From Bryobacterales bacterium (GTDB taxonomy: Bacteria > Acidobacteriota > Terriglobia > Bryobacterales > Bryobacteraceae), in NCBI GenBank assembly GCA_016716385.1, contig JADJWL010000011.1, positions 168,442-232,441 on the forward strand: a stretch of 64,000 nt of DNA, written 5' to 3'. A model generated the notes under the pieces. That model was not told the DNA's origin. It did not search any database and saw only the letters and a list, made by a program, of their open reading frames with translations. Positions 9,093 to 18,694 of this stretch are shown here, one piece after another (the stretch's first letter is position 1; each line of letters starts with the position of its first letter). A program made the translations under genes and the position numbers.

Positions 9093-9789
9093 CGGCGGCC
9101 CCATCATCCACGTCGAAAACCTGCGCAAAGTCTTTCGAGTCGGCAAGGTGGAGGTAGAGGCGCTGCGGGGCGTCAATCTCACGGTCACTCCCGGCGAGTT
9201 CGTTTCGATCATCGGGCCGTCGGGATCGGGCAAGTCGACACTGTTTCACATCGTGGGCGGTTTGACTCCCGCGACCTCGGGCATTGTGCGAGTGGCGGGC
9301 AAGGACCTCTCCCGCATGAGTGATGCCGGGCGCACTATCCTGCGCAAGCAGACCGTCAGCTTCGTCTTCCAGCGCTTCAACCTGCTGCCGACGCTGACCG
9401 CCGCCGACAACATCGCCGTGGCGCGGCACCTGGCTGGCCGCAACCATACCGGGGCCGATCCGGAGTTCGAGCAGATCCTGGACCTGCTGGGAATCGCCAA
9501 GCGACTGCACCACAAGCCGAACGAACTGTCGGGCGGCGAACAGCAACGCGTCGCCATTGCTCGCGCCGTGGTCAACCGGCCGGCGATCCTGCTGGCCGAC
9601 GAGCCCACGGGCAACCTGGATTCGGTGAATTCGCAGACTGTGCTGGGTCTTCTCAAGCGCCTGAACCAGGAGTTGGGCCAGACGATCCTCATGATCACCC
9701 ACGATCCGGAAGCCGCTGCCTACGGTGACCACATCGTGTCGATGCGCGACGGAAGGATCGTCTCACAGCCTCCCGCCCGCCTCGCTTAG
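9085..9789 (+). CDS. LolD/MacB-type ABC transporter ATPase
   Basis: 234 residues with Walker A GPSGSGKST (44-52), a Q-loop (FVFQRFNLLPTLT), the signature LSGGEQQRVAIARA, Walker B AILLADEPTGNLD and the H-loop LMITHDPEAA. FQRFNLLPTLTA and EPTGNLDS are typical of the LolD/MacB/FtsE group. It powers the permease encoded just upstream, whose last codons it overlaps. Confidence 0.9.
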   Translation: MNDGGPIIHVENLRKVFRVGKVEVEALRGVNLTVTPGEFVSIIGPSGSGKSTLFHIVGGLTPATSGIVRVAGKDLSRMSDAGRTILRKQTVSFVFQRFNLLPTLTAADNIAVARHLAGRNHTGADPEFEQILDLLGIAKRLHHKPNELSGGEQQRVAIARAVVNRPAILLADEPTGNLDSVNSQTVLGLLKRLNQELGQTILMITHDPEAAAYGDHIVSMRDGRIVSQPPARLA

Positions 9790-9847
9790 CAGGAGCATAC
9801 TTTCGGAGGGCTTGCCCTCAGAGATTGATACTGAACACAAGAGGCCA

Positions 9848-11137
9848 TTGATCCACTTCTCGACTCTTCTCCGCGACAACCGGAACTACCGCAACCTCTG
9901 GCTAGGCCAGGTGGTCAGCGAGGCGGGGGACCACTTCAACACGATTGCGGTCCTGAGCATGGCCCTGCGGGTGGACGACTCCGGTTTCGCCGTGGGTGGC
10001 GTCATGCTGGCGCGCACCGTATCGGCAATTGCGGCCGCTCCGGTGGCGGGGGTCCTGCTGGACCGCTGGGATCGCAAGAAGGTGATGCTGGCCAGCGATA
10101 TCCTCCGGGGATTCATTGGGCTCGGTTTCCTGCTGGTGCTTCAGTATCCCGCCAGTTGGCTGCTGTACGTGTTCAGCAGCCTGCTGATGTTCTGCTCGCC
10201 GTTCTTCACCGCGGGCCGATCGGCCATCCTGCCGGCCATCACTACCCCGGATGAACTGCCCACGGCCAATGCCCTGACGCAAACCACCGCGTGGTTCACT
10301 TTGTCACTCGGAGCCATGCTCGGCGGCGTCGCGACCATGCAATTCGGCTACGGATGGGCGTTCGCCGTCAATGCCGCGTCCTTCTTCGTGAGCGCCGCGG
10401 CCGTCGCGTTCCTTCGCTCGCCGGCCGGACACTTCCGGCCAATGGCCGCGGTCAGACCTCAACGCAGCTTCTGGCGCGACCACAGCGACGGACTGCGCTA
10501 CATCGGGCACACGCCGCTGGTCTTCGCGATCGGCATGGCGGGAGTCGGCTGGGCGAGCGGAGGCGGAGCGGCGCAGATCCTGTTTACGCTCTACGGCGAG
10601 GTGATCTTCGAGCGCGGTCCCGCGGGCGTCGGCTGGATCTGGGGTTCGGCCGGGCTCGGCCTGGTGGCGGGAGGCTTCCTGTCGCACGCCCTCGCCCGGC
10701 GCCTTGGCTTCGGCGCCTACAAGCACGCCATCTCGCTGCTGTTCCTGTTGCACGGCCTGGCCTATGTCGCGTTCAGCCAGGCGCCGACCCTGGGCTGGGC
10801 CATCGTGTGGATCGTGCTGTCGCGCGTCGGCCAGGGCGCGAACAACGTCCTGAACCGCAACATGCTCCTGACCCACGTTCCGGACCGCTACCGCGGGCGC
10901 GTCTTCACGACCGTCGAGAGCATGCTGCAAGCCACGATGCTGCTTTCGCTGACGGCTGCCTCGATTGCCACCAAGCACGTGGAGACGCGCACGATCGGGC
11001 TGATCGCCGGGTGTCTCAGCACGTCCACGGCCTTCTTTTGGGCGTGGGCGAACTGGCGGGGCAAGCTGATCGAGCCACGCCCCGAGCCGATCGAGCCGCG
11101 CGAGGAAGAGTTCACCGAGCCGTTGACGCCGGCGTAG
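9848..11137 (+). CDS. MFS exporter, EntS/DHA3-like
   Basis: About 429 residues and twelve hydrophobic segments. The start FSTLLRDNRNYRNLWLGQVVS and the loop LLDRWDRKKVMLASDILRG are characteristic of the DHA3 (enterobactin-exporter and macrolide-efflux-like) group. An in-frame ATG exists at 9725 inside the preceding gene. I prefer TTG 9848, with AAGAGG just upstream, because it gives the usual short cytoplasmic N-terminus; TTG 9812 is the alternative. The substrate is unknown. The gene follows the ABC exporter on the same strand. Confidence 0.8.
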   Translation: MIHFSTLLRDNRNYRNLWLGQVVSEAGDHFNTIAVLSMALRVDDSGFAVGGVMLARTVSAIAAAPVAGVLLDRWDRKKVMLASDILRGFIGLGFLLVLQYPASWLLYVFSSLLMFCSPFFTAGRSAILPAITTPDELPTANALTQTTAWFTLSLGAMLGGVATMQFGYGWAFAVNAASFFVSAAAVAFLRSPAGHFRPMAAVRPQRSFWRDHSDGLRYIGHTPLVFAIGMAGVGWASGGGAAQILFTLYGEVIFERGPAGVGWIWGSAGLGLVAGGFLSHALARRLGFGAYKHAISLLFLLHGLAYVAFSQAPTLGWAIVWIVLSRVGQGANNVLNRNMLLTHVPDRYRGRVFTTVESMLQATMLLSLTAASIATKHVETRTIGLIAGCLSTSTAFFWAWANWRGKLIEPRPEPIEPREEEFTEPLTPA

Positions 11138-11175
11138 TGGGGACACAATAACCGGCCGGGGTAAGCTGGAAAGTT

Positions 11176-12336
11176 ATGTCCAGTACAATTTCCCGCCGGG
11201 GTGTCCTGCTGACGGCGGCGGGCGGTCTGATGGCTCAGGCCCCGCCTTTCCGCATCGTCCCATCCGACATTCCGAATGAAGGCATTCTCTTCGTCGACCA
11301 TCAGCGCGAAGGCCGCTCCGGACACGGAGGCAACACGCTCACCGAATGCGCCAACGGCAACATCCTGAGCTTCTACAGCAACGTGTCCGGCGAGGTGATC
11401 AAGGGCCACGGCACCGCCGGCTGGTCCGAATTCCGGCGCTCCACCGACGGCGGGCGCACCTGGGGACCCGCCACCGTTCTCGACTACTCCAAGCGTGTCT
11501 GGGATGCCGGACAGGTGAATTCCGCGCTCGTCTTCTCCCTCATCACGGCCCCGGACGGCACGCTCATCGCCATCGCCGTGCAGTTCAAGGGCGGCGCCTG
11601 GCGCAAAGAGTTGCCGCCGGTGTACTTTCTGAGCCACGACCATGGCCACACGTGGTCCGAACCGAGGGATGTCGATCCGTCGGCGGGCGTCGAGGACATC
11701 GCCATGACGTTCGACGCCTCCTGGGTGCACAACGGCGAGGTGTTCGTCGTGTTCTTCGGCGGCTCGGGCGATGGCGGCGGCCCCTATACGCTCTACGTTT
11801 CCTCCGACAACGGCAGGACGTTCCGCAAGCGCAGCACCCTTCCCTTCGACAAGGACAATTACTATTCGACCGCAGCCGTTCTGGAGAACGGTGATTTCAT
11901 CGTGTATTCGTACGTCTACCCGAGAAAGTGGCGGCCGGCGGAAGAACACAATCTGCCGTACGTCATCAGTCCGGACCGCGGGTACACCTGGTCCGAGGTC
12001 CGGACAACGTACTTCGCCAAGCGGATCCGCAATCCGCAGCTTTCCGAGAAGGTCGGCGACTACTACTTCATCCACGGCCGCAGCGGAAGCTACGGGGACG
12101 CCCCGGGCAACTTCGTGCTGTACGCCTCCAGGGACGCCATCCACTGGGACGAAGGCCGCTACCTGCACCGGAAGATCTACCCGGGCGGCGACAAGTATTC
12201 AGGGAATGCCGTCATCGGAAAGAGCGATCCCAAGCAGCGGAACCGGCTGCTCATCCAGTCGAGCATTGTCTATGACGCGGACACCAGCCGTGTCAACGAA
12301 CGCCACTGGTGGATCGAGGAGATCGCCGGCACGTAG
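11176..12336 (+). CDS. sialidase-like (BNR repeat) exported protein
   Basis: 386 residues. The N-terminus MSSTISRRGVLLTAAGGLMA is a probable Tat signal. The body is a six-bladed propeller with Asp boxes (RSTDGGRTWGP, SHDHGHTWSEP, SSDNGRTFRK, SPDRGYTWSEV), as in exo-alpha-sialidases and related glycosidases. No complete arginine triad or nucleophilic Tyr/Glu pair was assigned, so enzymatic activity is inferred only from the family. The gene converges on a PQQ propeller gene 6 bp away. Confidence 0.8.
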   Translation: MSSTISRRGVLLTAAGGLMAQAPPFRIVPSDIPNEGILFVDHQREGRSGHGGNTLTECANGNILSFYSNVSGEVIKGHGTAGWSEFRRSTDGGRTWGPATVLDYSKRVWDAGQVNSALVFSLITAPDGTLIAIAVQFKGGAWRKELPPVYFLSHDHGHTWSEPRDVDPSAGVEDIAMTFDASWVHNGEVFVVFFGGSGDGGGPYTLYVSSDNGRTFRKRSTLPFDKDNYYSTAAVLENGDFIVYSYVYPRKWRPAEEHNLPYVISPDRGYTWSEVRTTYFAKRIRNPQLSEKVGDYYFIHGRSGSYGDAPGNFVLYASRDAIHWDEGRYLHRKIYPGGDKYSGNAVIGKSDPKQRNRLLIQSSIVYDADTSRVNERHWWIEEIAGT

Positions 12337-12342
12337 GACGCT

Positions 12343-13647
12343 TCAGCCCCGCACGCAGTACAGGTTCTGCGTGCTGCGCAGGTAGATCGTACCGTCGACG
12401 ATAGCCGGAGTCGCGATGAAGGTCTGATCGGCCATCGTGTTCGTCGCCAGCACCTCGTACCGCGGACCCATGCGCACCACGATCACGTCCTCGTTCTCGC
12501 TTGCCAGATACAGCTTGCCGTTGGCAGCGACGGGTGAGGCCTTGAAGTTATACGGCTTCGGCAACCGCTGCTGGCGGTAGTGGGGCTCTCCCGTACGCGC
12601 GTCAAGACAGCTCAGCATGCCGCTGTCGGTGAGCATATAGAGCTTGCCCTCGAACAGCACGGGCGACGGCGTATACGAGGTTCCCCGCTGCGTCGTCCAC
12701 AGCACGGCGCCAGACCCGGTCAAGTCGCCCTTCCCGCCCAGTTTGATCGCCAGCAGGTTCGGGTCGCGGTGTCCCGTCATCACGTAGACAGTTCCATCCG
12801 CCACGACCGGCGCCGGAATGGCATTCGTGCCGAGCCCGCCGCATTCCCAGATCAGGCTGCCGTCCGCCAGGTTGTAGGCGCGGACCTTGTTAGTCGCTGA
12901 CGTGATGACCTGCTGCTGACCCGCATGCGTCACGACAAGCGGAGGCGCCCAACTGCTCGGCTCATCCCGTGAGACACGCCAGCGGACCTTGCCGGTGGTC
13001 TTGTCGAGCGCCAGGAGGAACGAGTCGCCCTCGTGGTCGTAGTTCAACAACAAGAGGTCGCCTGCCAGCACGGTCGGCGTCCCTTCGCCAAAGGCGTTGC
13101 GCATGCGCAGCCGGACCTTCGGGTCGTACTGCCAGACCAGCTTCCCGTCGAGCGTGTAGCAGAACAGGCCCCGCGAACCGAACCAGGCGTAGAGGTGCTT
13201 GCCGTCGGTCACCGGCGTATTCGACGCGTGGCTGCCGTAGCGGCGGTGATAGCCTTCGTGCGGGCTGACGGTCCGCGGCGAGTGCCGCCACAGCTCCTTC
13301 CCGGTATTCCGGTCGTAGCAGAGAACCAGCAACCGGTGCTCCGGCTGCGTCTCTCGCGATCCGAAGTTTCCCTGGCGGACGCCTGTCTCGGCCGCTCCGC
13401 CAACCGGTTCAGCGGTCGTGAGGAACAGACGATCGCCCCACACGATCGGGGACGAGTGGCCCAAGCCGGGTGTCGCGATCTTCCAGGCTACGTTCTGCGT
13501 ATCGGACCAACGCAGGGGAGCATCCCCGCGCGCCATGCCGTTGTCGTCGGGACCGCGCCAGCGCGGCCAATCGTCCTCGCGGGGAGCGCCCGCGAGAGCG
13601 GCGGAAAACAGCGGCGTCATCCCAAGGAAAAGGCGGCGCGAAAGCAT
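12343..13647 (-). CDS. PQQ-type beta-propeller protein, Tat-like signal
   Basis: About 434 residues starting MLSRRLFLGMTPLFSAALAG, a Tat-like leader. The mature part begins WPRWRGPDDNGMARGDAPL and carries repeated blades such as YDRNTGKELWRH, LDKTTGKVRWRV and YNLADGSLIWEC. The family covers PQQ-binding and BamB-like propellers of planctomycetes and acidobacteria, often annotated only as outer-membrane protein assembly-like. It lies 26 bp downstream of the AGE epimerase on the same strand and is likely the last gene of the 18633-12343 run. Confidence 0.8.
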   Translation of the reverse strand: MLSRRLFLGMTPLFSAALAGAPREDDWPRWRGPDDNGMARGDAPLRWSDTQNVAWKIATPGLGHSSPIVWGDRLFLTTAEPVGGAAETGVRQGNFGSRETQPEHRLLVLCYDRNTGKELWRHSPRTVSPHEGYHRRYGSHASNTPVTDGKHLYAWFGSRGLFCYTLDGKLVWQYDPKVRLRMRNAFGEGTPTVLAGDLLLLNYDHEGDSFLLALDKTTGKVRWRVSRDEPSSWAPPLVVTHAGQQQVITSATNKVRAYNLADGSLIWECGGLGTNAIPAPVVADGTVYVMTGHRDPNLLAIKLGGKGDLTGSGAVLWTTQRGTSYTPSPVLFEGKLYMLTDSGMLSCLDARTGEPHYRQQRLPKPYNFKASPVAANGKLYLASENEDVIVVRMGPRYEVLATNTMADQTFIATPAIVDGTIYLRSTQNLYCVRG

Positions 13648-13673
13648 ACCGCCCATGATAGCGAAGATGTTCG

Positions 13674-14993
13674 TCAGGCTTCCGGCGCGATCCGGTCCAG
13701 GGCCTGGCGGACGTAAAGGAGCCGGCGCAGCGGGTGGTAATTGTCCTGGCGGACGGAGCGCTCCTGGAACGTCATCCGGCGGTCGCTGGCGATCATGTGG
13801 GAACCCAGGTTGCGGCGCGCCTGGGAGAACTTCTCGTCGGCGACGCGCTGCGCCAGGGCGAAGTAACGCGCAGCCCAGTCGGCGCGGGTCAGTTCGAACG
13901 CCTTCATCGCCGCGACCAGGACCTCATTCACGGCCCAGTACGTCTTGCGGTAGTTGTACTCGCCCCGCGCGCGCGTCGTGATGTTCGTTCCGACGAGCGT
14001 TTCTTCCGGCCATTCGTAGACGGTCTGGTCGACGTTAACGCCGTCCACAAGGCCGCCGTAGACGTGGTCCCAGCCGACATCCAGATGGTGCCGCATGCGA
14101 GTGGCGCACGTGCGCGCCAGCGTCTCGTCCTTGCGCCGCAACGCTTCGTCGAGCGCCATCCACAGGCATTCGATGGCATGTCCCACCAGGCATTTATTCG
14201 CTTCGCCTTCGGGCGGCGTAAAGTCCACGCGCAGGATCTCGGTATTCAGGCCGGTGTCGCGGTTGTAGTGCTTCTCGGTGATCGCCTCGAGGGCGGCGTC
14301 CGTGTGGCGGCGGATGTCCGGATCGTCCCAGCGGGGCAGGATCTGGGTGCCGTTCTGGATCGTCACCATCCAAAGCCCTTGCGGGCGGATTCCGGCTCCT
14401 GGCATCGAGGGGTCGCGAAAGTCCTTCGAGTGGATGTGATCGAACAGCTTTTTCAGTAACGAAAAAGCAGTGTCGCGGGCTTCGTCGTCCTTGGCGGCCC
14501 AGGCATATTCCTGCAGGCCTTCAGCAGCAAAGTACATGCCGTAGAGATCGCCCGAGAACGGACGGAGCACCCCGCCCGCGCCATCGAGCACCTCAGCCCA
14601 CCAGCCATCGGACTGTGGCGCGTGGCGCAGCATGAAGTCCTTGATCTTGCGCGCGATGTCGAGGTGGCGCGTCTGCTGCCCGAAGTGGTTGTAGAGATAG
14701 CTGTAGACCCACAGGCCGCGGCCCTGAAACCAGAGACGCTTCTCGTCGTTGACGCGCGTGCCGTCGTAATCGAGCGAGCACATCACGCCGCCGCGTTCGT
14801 GGTCGATGCCGTGCCGCTCCCAGAACGGGAGGACAAGGTCGAACAGTTCGTAGTGGTATTGGCGGCGGAGTGCGTCCGCGGATAAACCGTCGAGTTCAGG
14901 CATGGGGGCCGGCTGTTTCGAGCCGCAGGAAACAGTGAACGCGGCCCCTGACGCGAGGGCCGTCCCAAGAAAGCCGCGGCGATTGCAGTCCAT
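13674..14993 (-). CDS. AGE-family (N-acylglucosamine 2-epimerase type) epimerase, exported
   Basis: 439 residues. A Tat-like leader (CNRRGFLGTALASGAAF) ends near a Cys (VSCGSK), possibly a lipoprotein site. The rest has the alpha6/alpha6-barrel features of the AGE family: GGVMCSLDYDG, KRLWFQGRGLWVYSYLY, VGHAIECLWMALDEA and a histidine-rich barrel core. Members isomerise or epimerise sugars such as GlcNAc/ManNAc or cellobiose. An exported AGE protein is unusual because characterised ones are cytosolic. It starts 6 bp after the response-regulator stop, so it is probably in the VWA-kinase-regulator operon. Confidence 0.8.
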   Translation of the reverse strand: MDCNRRGFLGTALASGAAFTVSCGSKQPAPMPELDGLSADALRRQYHYELFDLVLPFWERHGIDHERGGVMCSLDYDGTRVNDEKRLWFQGRGLWVYSYLYNHFGQQTRHLDIARKIKDFMLRHAPQSDGWWAEVLDGAGGVLRPFSGDLYGMYFAAEGLQEYAWAAKDDEARDTAFSLLKKLFDHIHSKDFRDPSMPGAGIRPQGLWMVTIQNGTQILPRWDDPDIRRHTDAALEAITEKHYNRDTGLNTEILRVDFTPPEGEANKCLVGHAIECLWMALDEALRRKDETLARTCATRMRHHLDVGWDHVYGGLVDGVNVDQTVYEWPEETLVGTNITTRARGEYNYRKTYWAVNEVLVAAMKAFELTRADWAARYFALAQRVADEKFSQARRNLGSHMIASDRRMTFQERSVRQDNYHPLRRLLYVRQALDRIAPEA

Positions 14994-14999
14994 CGGCAG

Positions 15000-15725
15000 T
15001 TAGTATAGCCGCTCCGGCGAACGATCGTCCGATTCTCCCCGGCAGTCGAACCGGTACCCGGCGCCGTGCACCGTGAGAATGATGCGGGGAACCTTGGGGT
15101 CCCGCTCGACACGTTTGCGAAGCTGCGAGATGTGCTGGTCCAGAGTCCGGCTGTTCGGGATATGGTCGAGCCCCCAGCAGGCATCGAACAACGTCCCCCG
15201 GTCCACGACCTGGCCTCGCTTCCGGTAGAGCAGCTCGAGGATCTTCACGTCGCGCAGGCTGAGGTCGATCGCCTCGCCGCCCCGTCGGGCGCGCAGTTCG
15301 GCGGGCAGCACTTCCAGGTCATCCATGCGGAATGGCTTGGGCGTCGCGGCGGCGGGTTCGCGTGCGATGCAGCGCCGCGTGACGGCACGGATCCGCGCCA
15401 GCACCTCGCGGACGCCGAACGGCTTCAGAATGAAGTCGTCCGCGCCGAGTTCCAGCCCCAGAACCCGGTCGATCTCCTCGGACTTCGCGCTGATGAAGAT
15501 GATCGGCACGCTCGGGTCCAGGCGCCGGATCTCGCGGCAGACTTCGTAGCCATTGACGCCTGGCATCATGATGTCGAGGCAGAGGAAGTCGGGTGCCTCG
15601 GTGCGATACAGGGCCAAGGCTTGGCGGCCATCCTCGGCGAGCATCACGGTGTACCCTTCATCCCGCAGGATCTCCCCGAGGCCCAGCCGGATATTGCGGT
15701 CGTCTTCGGCAACCAGGACCTTCAT
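15000..15725 (-). CDS. OmpR/PhoB-family response regulator
   Basis: 241 residues from the ATG at 15725 (MKVLVAEDDRNIRLGLGEIL). The receiver domain has the acidic pair ED(8)D, phospho-acceptor D51 in LDIMMPG, the switch Ser in IFISA and K101 in KPFG. The winged-helix output domain shows RDVKILELLYRKRGQVVDR and the recognition segment RTLDQHISQLRKRVE, ending with VHGAGYRF. Its start codon overlaps the stop of the histidine kinase (ATGA), so the two are a cognate pair. A tandem 11-bp repeat upstream of the operon (18695-18716) is a candidate binding site for it. Confidence 0.92.
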   Translation of the reverse strand: MKVLVAEDDRNIRLGLGEILRDEGYTVMLAEDGRQALALYRTEAPDFLCLDIMMPGVNGYEVCREIRRLDPSVPIIFISAKSEEIDRVLGLELGADDFILKPFGVREVLARIRAVTRRCIAREPAAATPKPFRMDDLEVLPAELRARRGGEAIDLSLRDVKILELLYRKRGQVVDRGTLFDACWGLDHIPNSRTLDQHISQLRKRVERDPKVPRIILTVHGAGYRFDCRGESDDRSPERLY

Positions 15726-17287
15726 GCTGCGCCTCCTTCCGGCTGGCACTGGAGGATGACGCGGAAGCGTGCACCCTCGCCACCCGGTTCCAACACGACA
15801 TCCCCTCCGTGCAAGCGCGCCAGGTCGCGCGAGATCGACAGGCCGATCCCCGTCCCGCTCACGCCTTCCGTGAGCGAGTTGTGAATTCGGTAGAACGGCT
15901 CGAAGATCCGGCCGCGCTCCCGCTCCTGGATACCGGGCCCCCGGTCCTCCACGCAGATCTCGATCGTGCCGTCGCGCAGGCAGCTTTCGATCCGCAGCCA
16001 TTCGCCGGCCGCGGCGTACTTCTCCACGTTGCTCACCAGGTTGGCCGCGATCTGCCCCAACACATCGGGATCGAAACGCCTCGATTCGCCTGCCCGGAGG
16101 TCGAGTTCCACGGCCAACCCCTTGGCCTCAAGCGCCGGGCGGAAATGCTCCACCGCCGTCCGCAGCACATCGTCCGGGACGGCGTCCTCGAAGCGCAGGT
16201 TCAGTGCGTGGTGCTGCTTGCGGCTGAACGTCAGGACGTTGGCAATCAGGCGGCTCAGCCGCTGGCTCTCGGAAACGATGACCCCGAGGTAGCGGGCCAT
16301 GCGGGGATCGGCCTCGCCCGGCCCCTGTTCGAGCATCTCGGCATACATCCGGATGTTGGTGAGCGGCGTCTTCAACTCGTGCGAAACCTGGTTCACGAAG
16401 CTCACCCGCTGCTCCGCCTCTCGCGCCTCCCTGGACTGTTCGCGATAGAAGTAGTACGCCAAGCCGATCACGACCACCCCGAGCAAGGCCAGTGACGGAA
16501 TCAGAGTAAGCAGGAATCCGCCCGTCACGGCCGATCCAAAAGCGGCGCCGCCACCGCTGACGTATTCCAGGGTCCAGGCGTTCAGCGGAGCCCGGAGCGG
16601 GAAGCGCACAGCAGTCCGTACATCGTCTTCGTCCTCAAGCGCACCCCACTGGTAGAGCACCGCGCCTGTCGCGTCGAGCAAACGGATGCGGCCGTCAGCC
16701 AGTTCAGGCGCTGCCGCATCGGTCTCCGGCAGAGCGCCCACTAGTTCGGCGAGCAGGCGCGTCCGGTTGATCTCGGCGGCGTGGATCCGGTTTGCGTCGC
16801 GCGTCCAGAGCATCATCTGCAGACCGTTGCCCCAATACCAGGCCTTCCACCCCGTCTCAGACCCGGTCTCTGACTCTCCCGCGCCGGCGCCGAGGTCGCC
16901 CCCATCCCAGATCTGGGCCGTGCGCCGCAGCGCCTCCCGCTCGGTTGCCGCAAGATCGCCCGGACTGTCCACAGGCGGAAACTCCACCTTGCCGTCCGCG
17001 CCGAGGACGTAGAATTGGATCGCCAGGGGCGACTCGCGGCTGCGCCGGCGCAGTTCCGCCCGGTCCGGCGTGAAGGGCCGCATCTGCTCCAACACACGCT
17101 CCCGGTAGGCATCGAGCGACGTGGCGATCGCGGCGTCGACCGCCCGCAGTTGCCCGCCGATCAGTTCCTGAAAGCGGTGCTCCACCACGGCCTGCTCGTC
17201 CCGTACGACGCGCGCCCCCAGCCACCCGACGATGGCCAGGGGCGCGGCCACGATCAGCAGCAGCACTGCGGTGAGCCTGGGTTTCAA
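15722..17287 (-). CDS. sensor histidine kinase
   Basis: 521 residues. TM1 at about 6-28, a periplasmic sensor region of about 220 residues, TM2 at about 255-281, then HisKA with the phospho-acceptor H303 in FVNQVSHELKTPLTN. The HATPase domain has N-box NLVSNVEKYA, G1 VEDRGPGI and G2 GTGIGLSIS. The sensor region matches no domain I can name. The stop codon overlaps the regulator start and its own start overlaps the VWA stop, so three genes are translationally coupled. Confidence 0.92.
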   Translation of the reverse strand: MKPRLTAVLLLIVAAPLAIVGWLGARVVRDEQAVVEHRFQELIGGQLRAVDAAIATSLDAYRERVLEQMRPFTPDRAELRRRSRESPLAIQFYVLGADGKVEFPPVDSPGDLAATEREALRRTAQIWDGGDLGAGAGESETGSETGWKAWYWGNGLQMMLWTRDANRIHAAEINRTRLLAELVGALPETDAAAPELADGRIRLLDATGAVLYQWGALEDEDDVRTAVRFPLRAPLNAWTLEYVSGGGAAFGSAVTGGFLLTLIPSLALLGVVVIGLAYYFYREQSREAREAEQRVSFVNQVSHELKTPLTNIRMYAEMLEQGPGEADPRMARYLGVIVSESQRLSRLIANVLTFSRKQHHALNLRFEDAVPDDVLRTAVEHFRPALEAKGLAVELDLRAGESRRFDPDVLGQIAANLVSNVEKYAAAGEWLRIESCLRDGTIEICVEDRGPGIQERERGRIFEPFYRIHNSLTEGVSGTGIGLSISRDLARLHGGDVVLEPGGEGARFRVILQCQPEGGAA

Positions 17288-18633
17288 TCACGCTCCTGCG
17301 TCTTCTTGGGAGCGGCCATCGGCGCCCGCTGCGACTTCATCTGAACATCCGCCTCCTTCTGGATCTTGCGGCTGCGATTCCACTCGGCTTCGTCGGCGAC
17401 ACTCCGGCCGGCTGCCCGGCTGGCCTCCGCGTCGTTCCTGAGCGCGGGCGCGGCGAGCTCCACCGCGCGTTCCTCCAGAAATTCCGAGTTCTGCCGGAAC
17501 GCCTCCCGCGCTTGCTCGATCTTACCTTCATCCCGCAGAGCCGTCGCCACCTGATTCCGCTCGGCGGCGACCTGGGTCGTGACGGCCACCATCACGTCGC
17601 GGTTCCGGCCGGACTCCACGGCCGAGGAGGAATTCGTATAGGTGACGCTTGCGGCGCCTCGCAACTCCGCATCGGACTGGGAGGTGAGATCGCGGAAGCC
17701 GGCCGTCACACTGGCCACCGGCCGGGAGCGCCCCGCAACGCCCGGCGCCACTTCCACCTCGACCAGGAGGTAACGGCTCTGATCCCGGAACACCTGGTTC
17801 ATGGTGGCGTGAACGCTCTGTCCGTTGATCGCGGCGTCGCGCCCGAGCACCCGCACCGGACGTACGCCCGGCGCGCACCGCAGATGAATCGATACACCTT
17901 GAGCGACGGCCGACAGCGCGTCGCCGAACTCGGTCGCGAACGCCGCTTCGAGGTCGCCCGCTTCCTCGACGAAGAAGTGATTGCCGTCGCTGGCCAGGGC
18001 CAGCCGCGTCATGAGGTCCTCGTTGTAGTGCAGTCCGAGCCCGATGGTCGTGACCGTGATGCCCTCCCGTCCGAGCGAGGCGCCCAGTTGCGCCAGCTCA
18101 CCGGGCGAGCGCGGTCCGACGTTGGCCAGGCCGTCGGAAAGCAGGAGCATCGTGTTCACCCGGTTGCGGTCGAGGAACTTCCGCAGTTCGCGCGCTCCCT
18201 TACTGACGCCGCCGAACAGTGCGGTGGAACCGCCGGGCTGGATCCGCTGGATCGCGCGCCGGATCGACTCGCGTTCATAGAGCCGGGTCGCGGGCACCAG
18301 CACATCCACCGTGCTTTCGTAGGTCACAACCGAGACGATGTCGTCGTCCCGCAGGCGATCAAGCGCCAGCACCGCGGCCCGCTTCGCTTCTTCGATCTTC
18401 CTGCCGGACATGGATCCGGACCGGTCCAGCACGATCGCCACGTTCACGGGAGCGCGCAGCCCCCGGTCGGCGGCTGCCCCGGTCAGGGCCACCCGGACGT
18501 ACGTCTTCTGCGGTCCCCCGCTGAGCAGCACCGGATGCGCTACCTCGACGTCCATGCGCACCGGCGCGGCGAATCCGATGGCGAGCGGCAGCAGGGCGCC
18601 GGCGAATATCAGTCTCAGACTCTGTTGCTTCAT
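17284..18633 (-). CDS. exported von Willebrand factor A (VWA) domain protein
   Basis: 449 residues with a signal peptide (LRLIFAGALLPLAIGFAAP). The VWA domain holds a perfect MIDAS motif, VLDRSGSMSG (D70, S72, S74), plus STALFGG and LLLSDGLAN for the other metal-site loops. The C-terminal ~100 residues are charged and probably helical. It resembles Mg2+-dependent adhesion or scaffold proteins of the YfbK type. Placed first in an operon with a kinase and a regulator, it is a plausible periplasmic ligand-binding partner of the kinase. GGAG stands at good distance from the ATG. Confidence 0.85.
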   Translation of the reverse strand: MKQQSLRLIFAGALLPLAIGFAAPVRMDVEVAHPVLLSGGPQKTYVRVALTGAAADRGLRAPVNVAIVLDRSGSMSGRKIEEAKRAAVLALDRLRDDDIVSVVTYESTVDVLVPATRLYERESIRRAIQRIQPGGSTALFGGVSKGARELRKFLDRNRVNTMLLLSDGLANVGPRSPGELAQLGASLGREGITVTTIGLGLHYNEDLMTRLALASDGNHFFVEEAGDLEAAFATEFGDALSAVAQGVSIHLRCAPGVRPVRVLGRDAAINGQSVHATMNQVFRDQSRYLLVEVEVAPGVAGRSRPVASVTAGFRDLTSQSDAELRGAASVTYTNSSSAVESGRNRDVMVAVTTQVAAERNQVATALRDEGKIEQAREAFRQNSEFLEERAVELAAPALRNDAEASRAAGRSVADEAEWNRSRKIQKEADVQMKSQRAPMAAPKKTQERD

Positions 18634-18694
18634 TGCGATCTCCTCTCCACTCCCAGCCTACGGGCGATGCCCGTTTCGCTGGTCAGAGGCTCGC

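Noticed and set aside
7917..9233. 438-codon minus-strand frame
   Set aside because: Mirror of the ABC permease and ATPase genes, with no start signal and a highly charged, repetitive translation.
15726..16001. extension of the response-regulator frame to 16001
   Set aside because: The upstream codons are antiphase to the kinase gene and add nothing receiver-like. The ATG at 15725 with MKVLVAEDD is the standard start.
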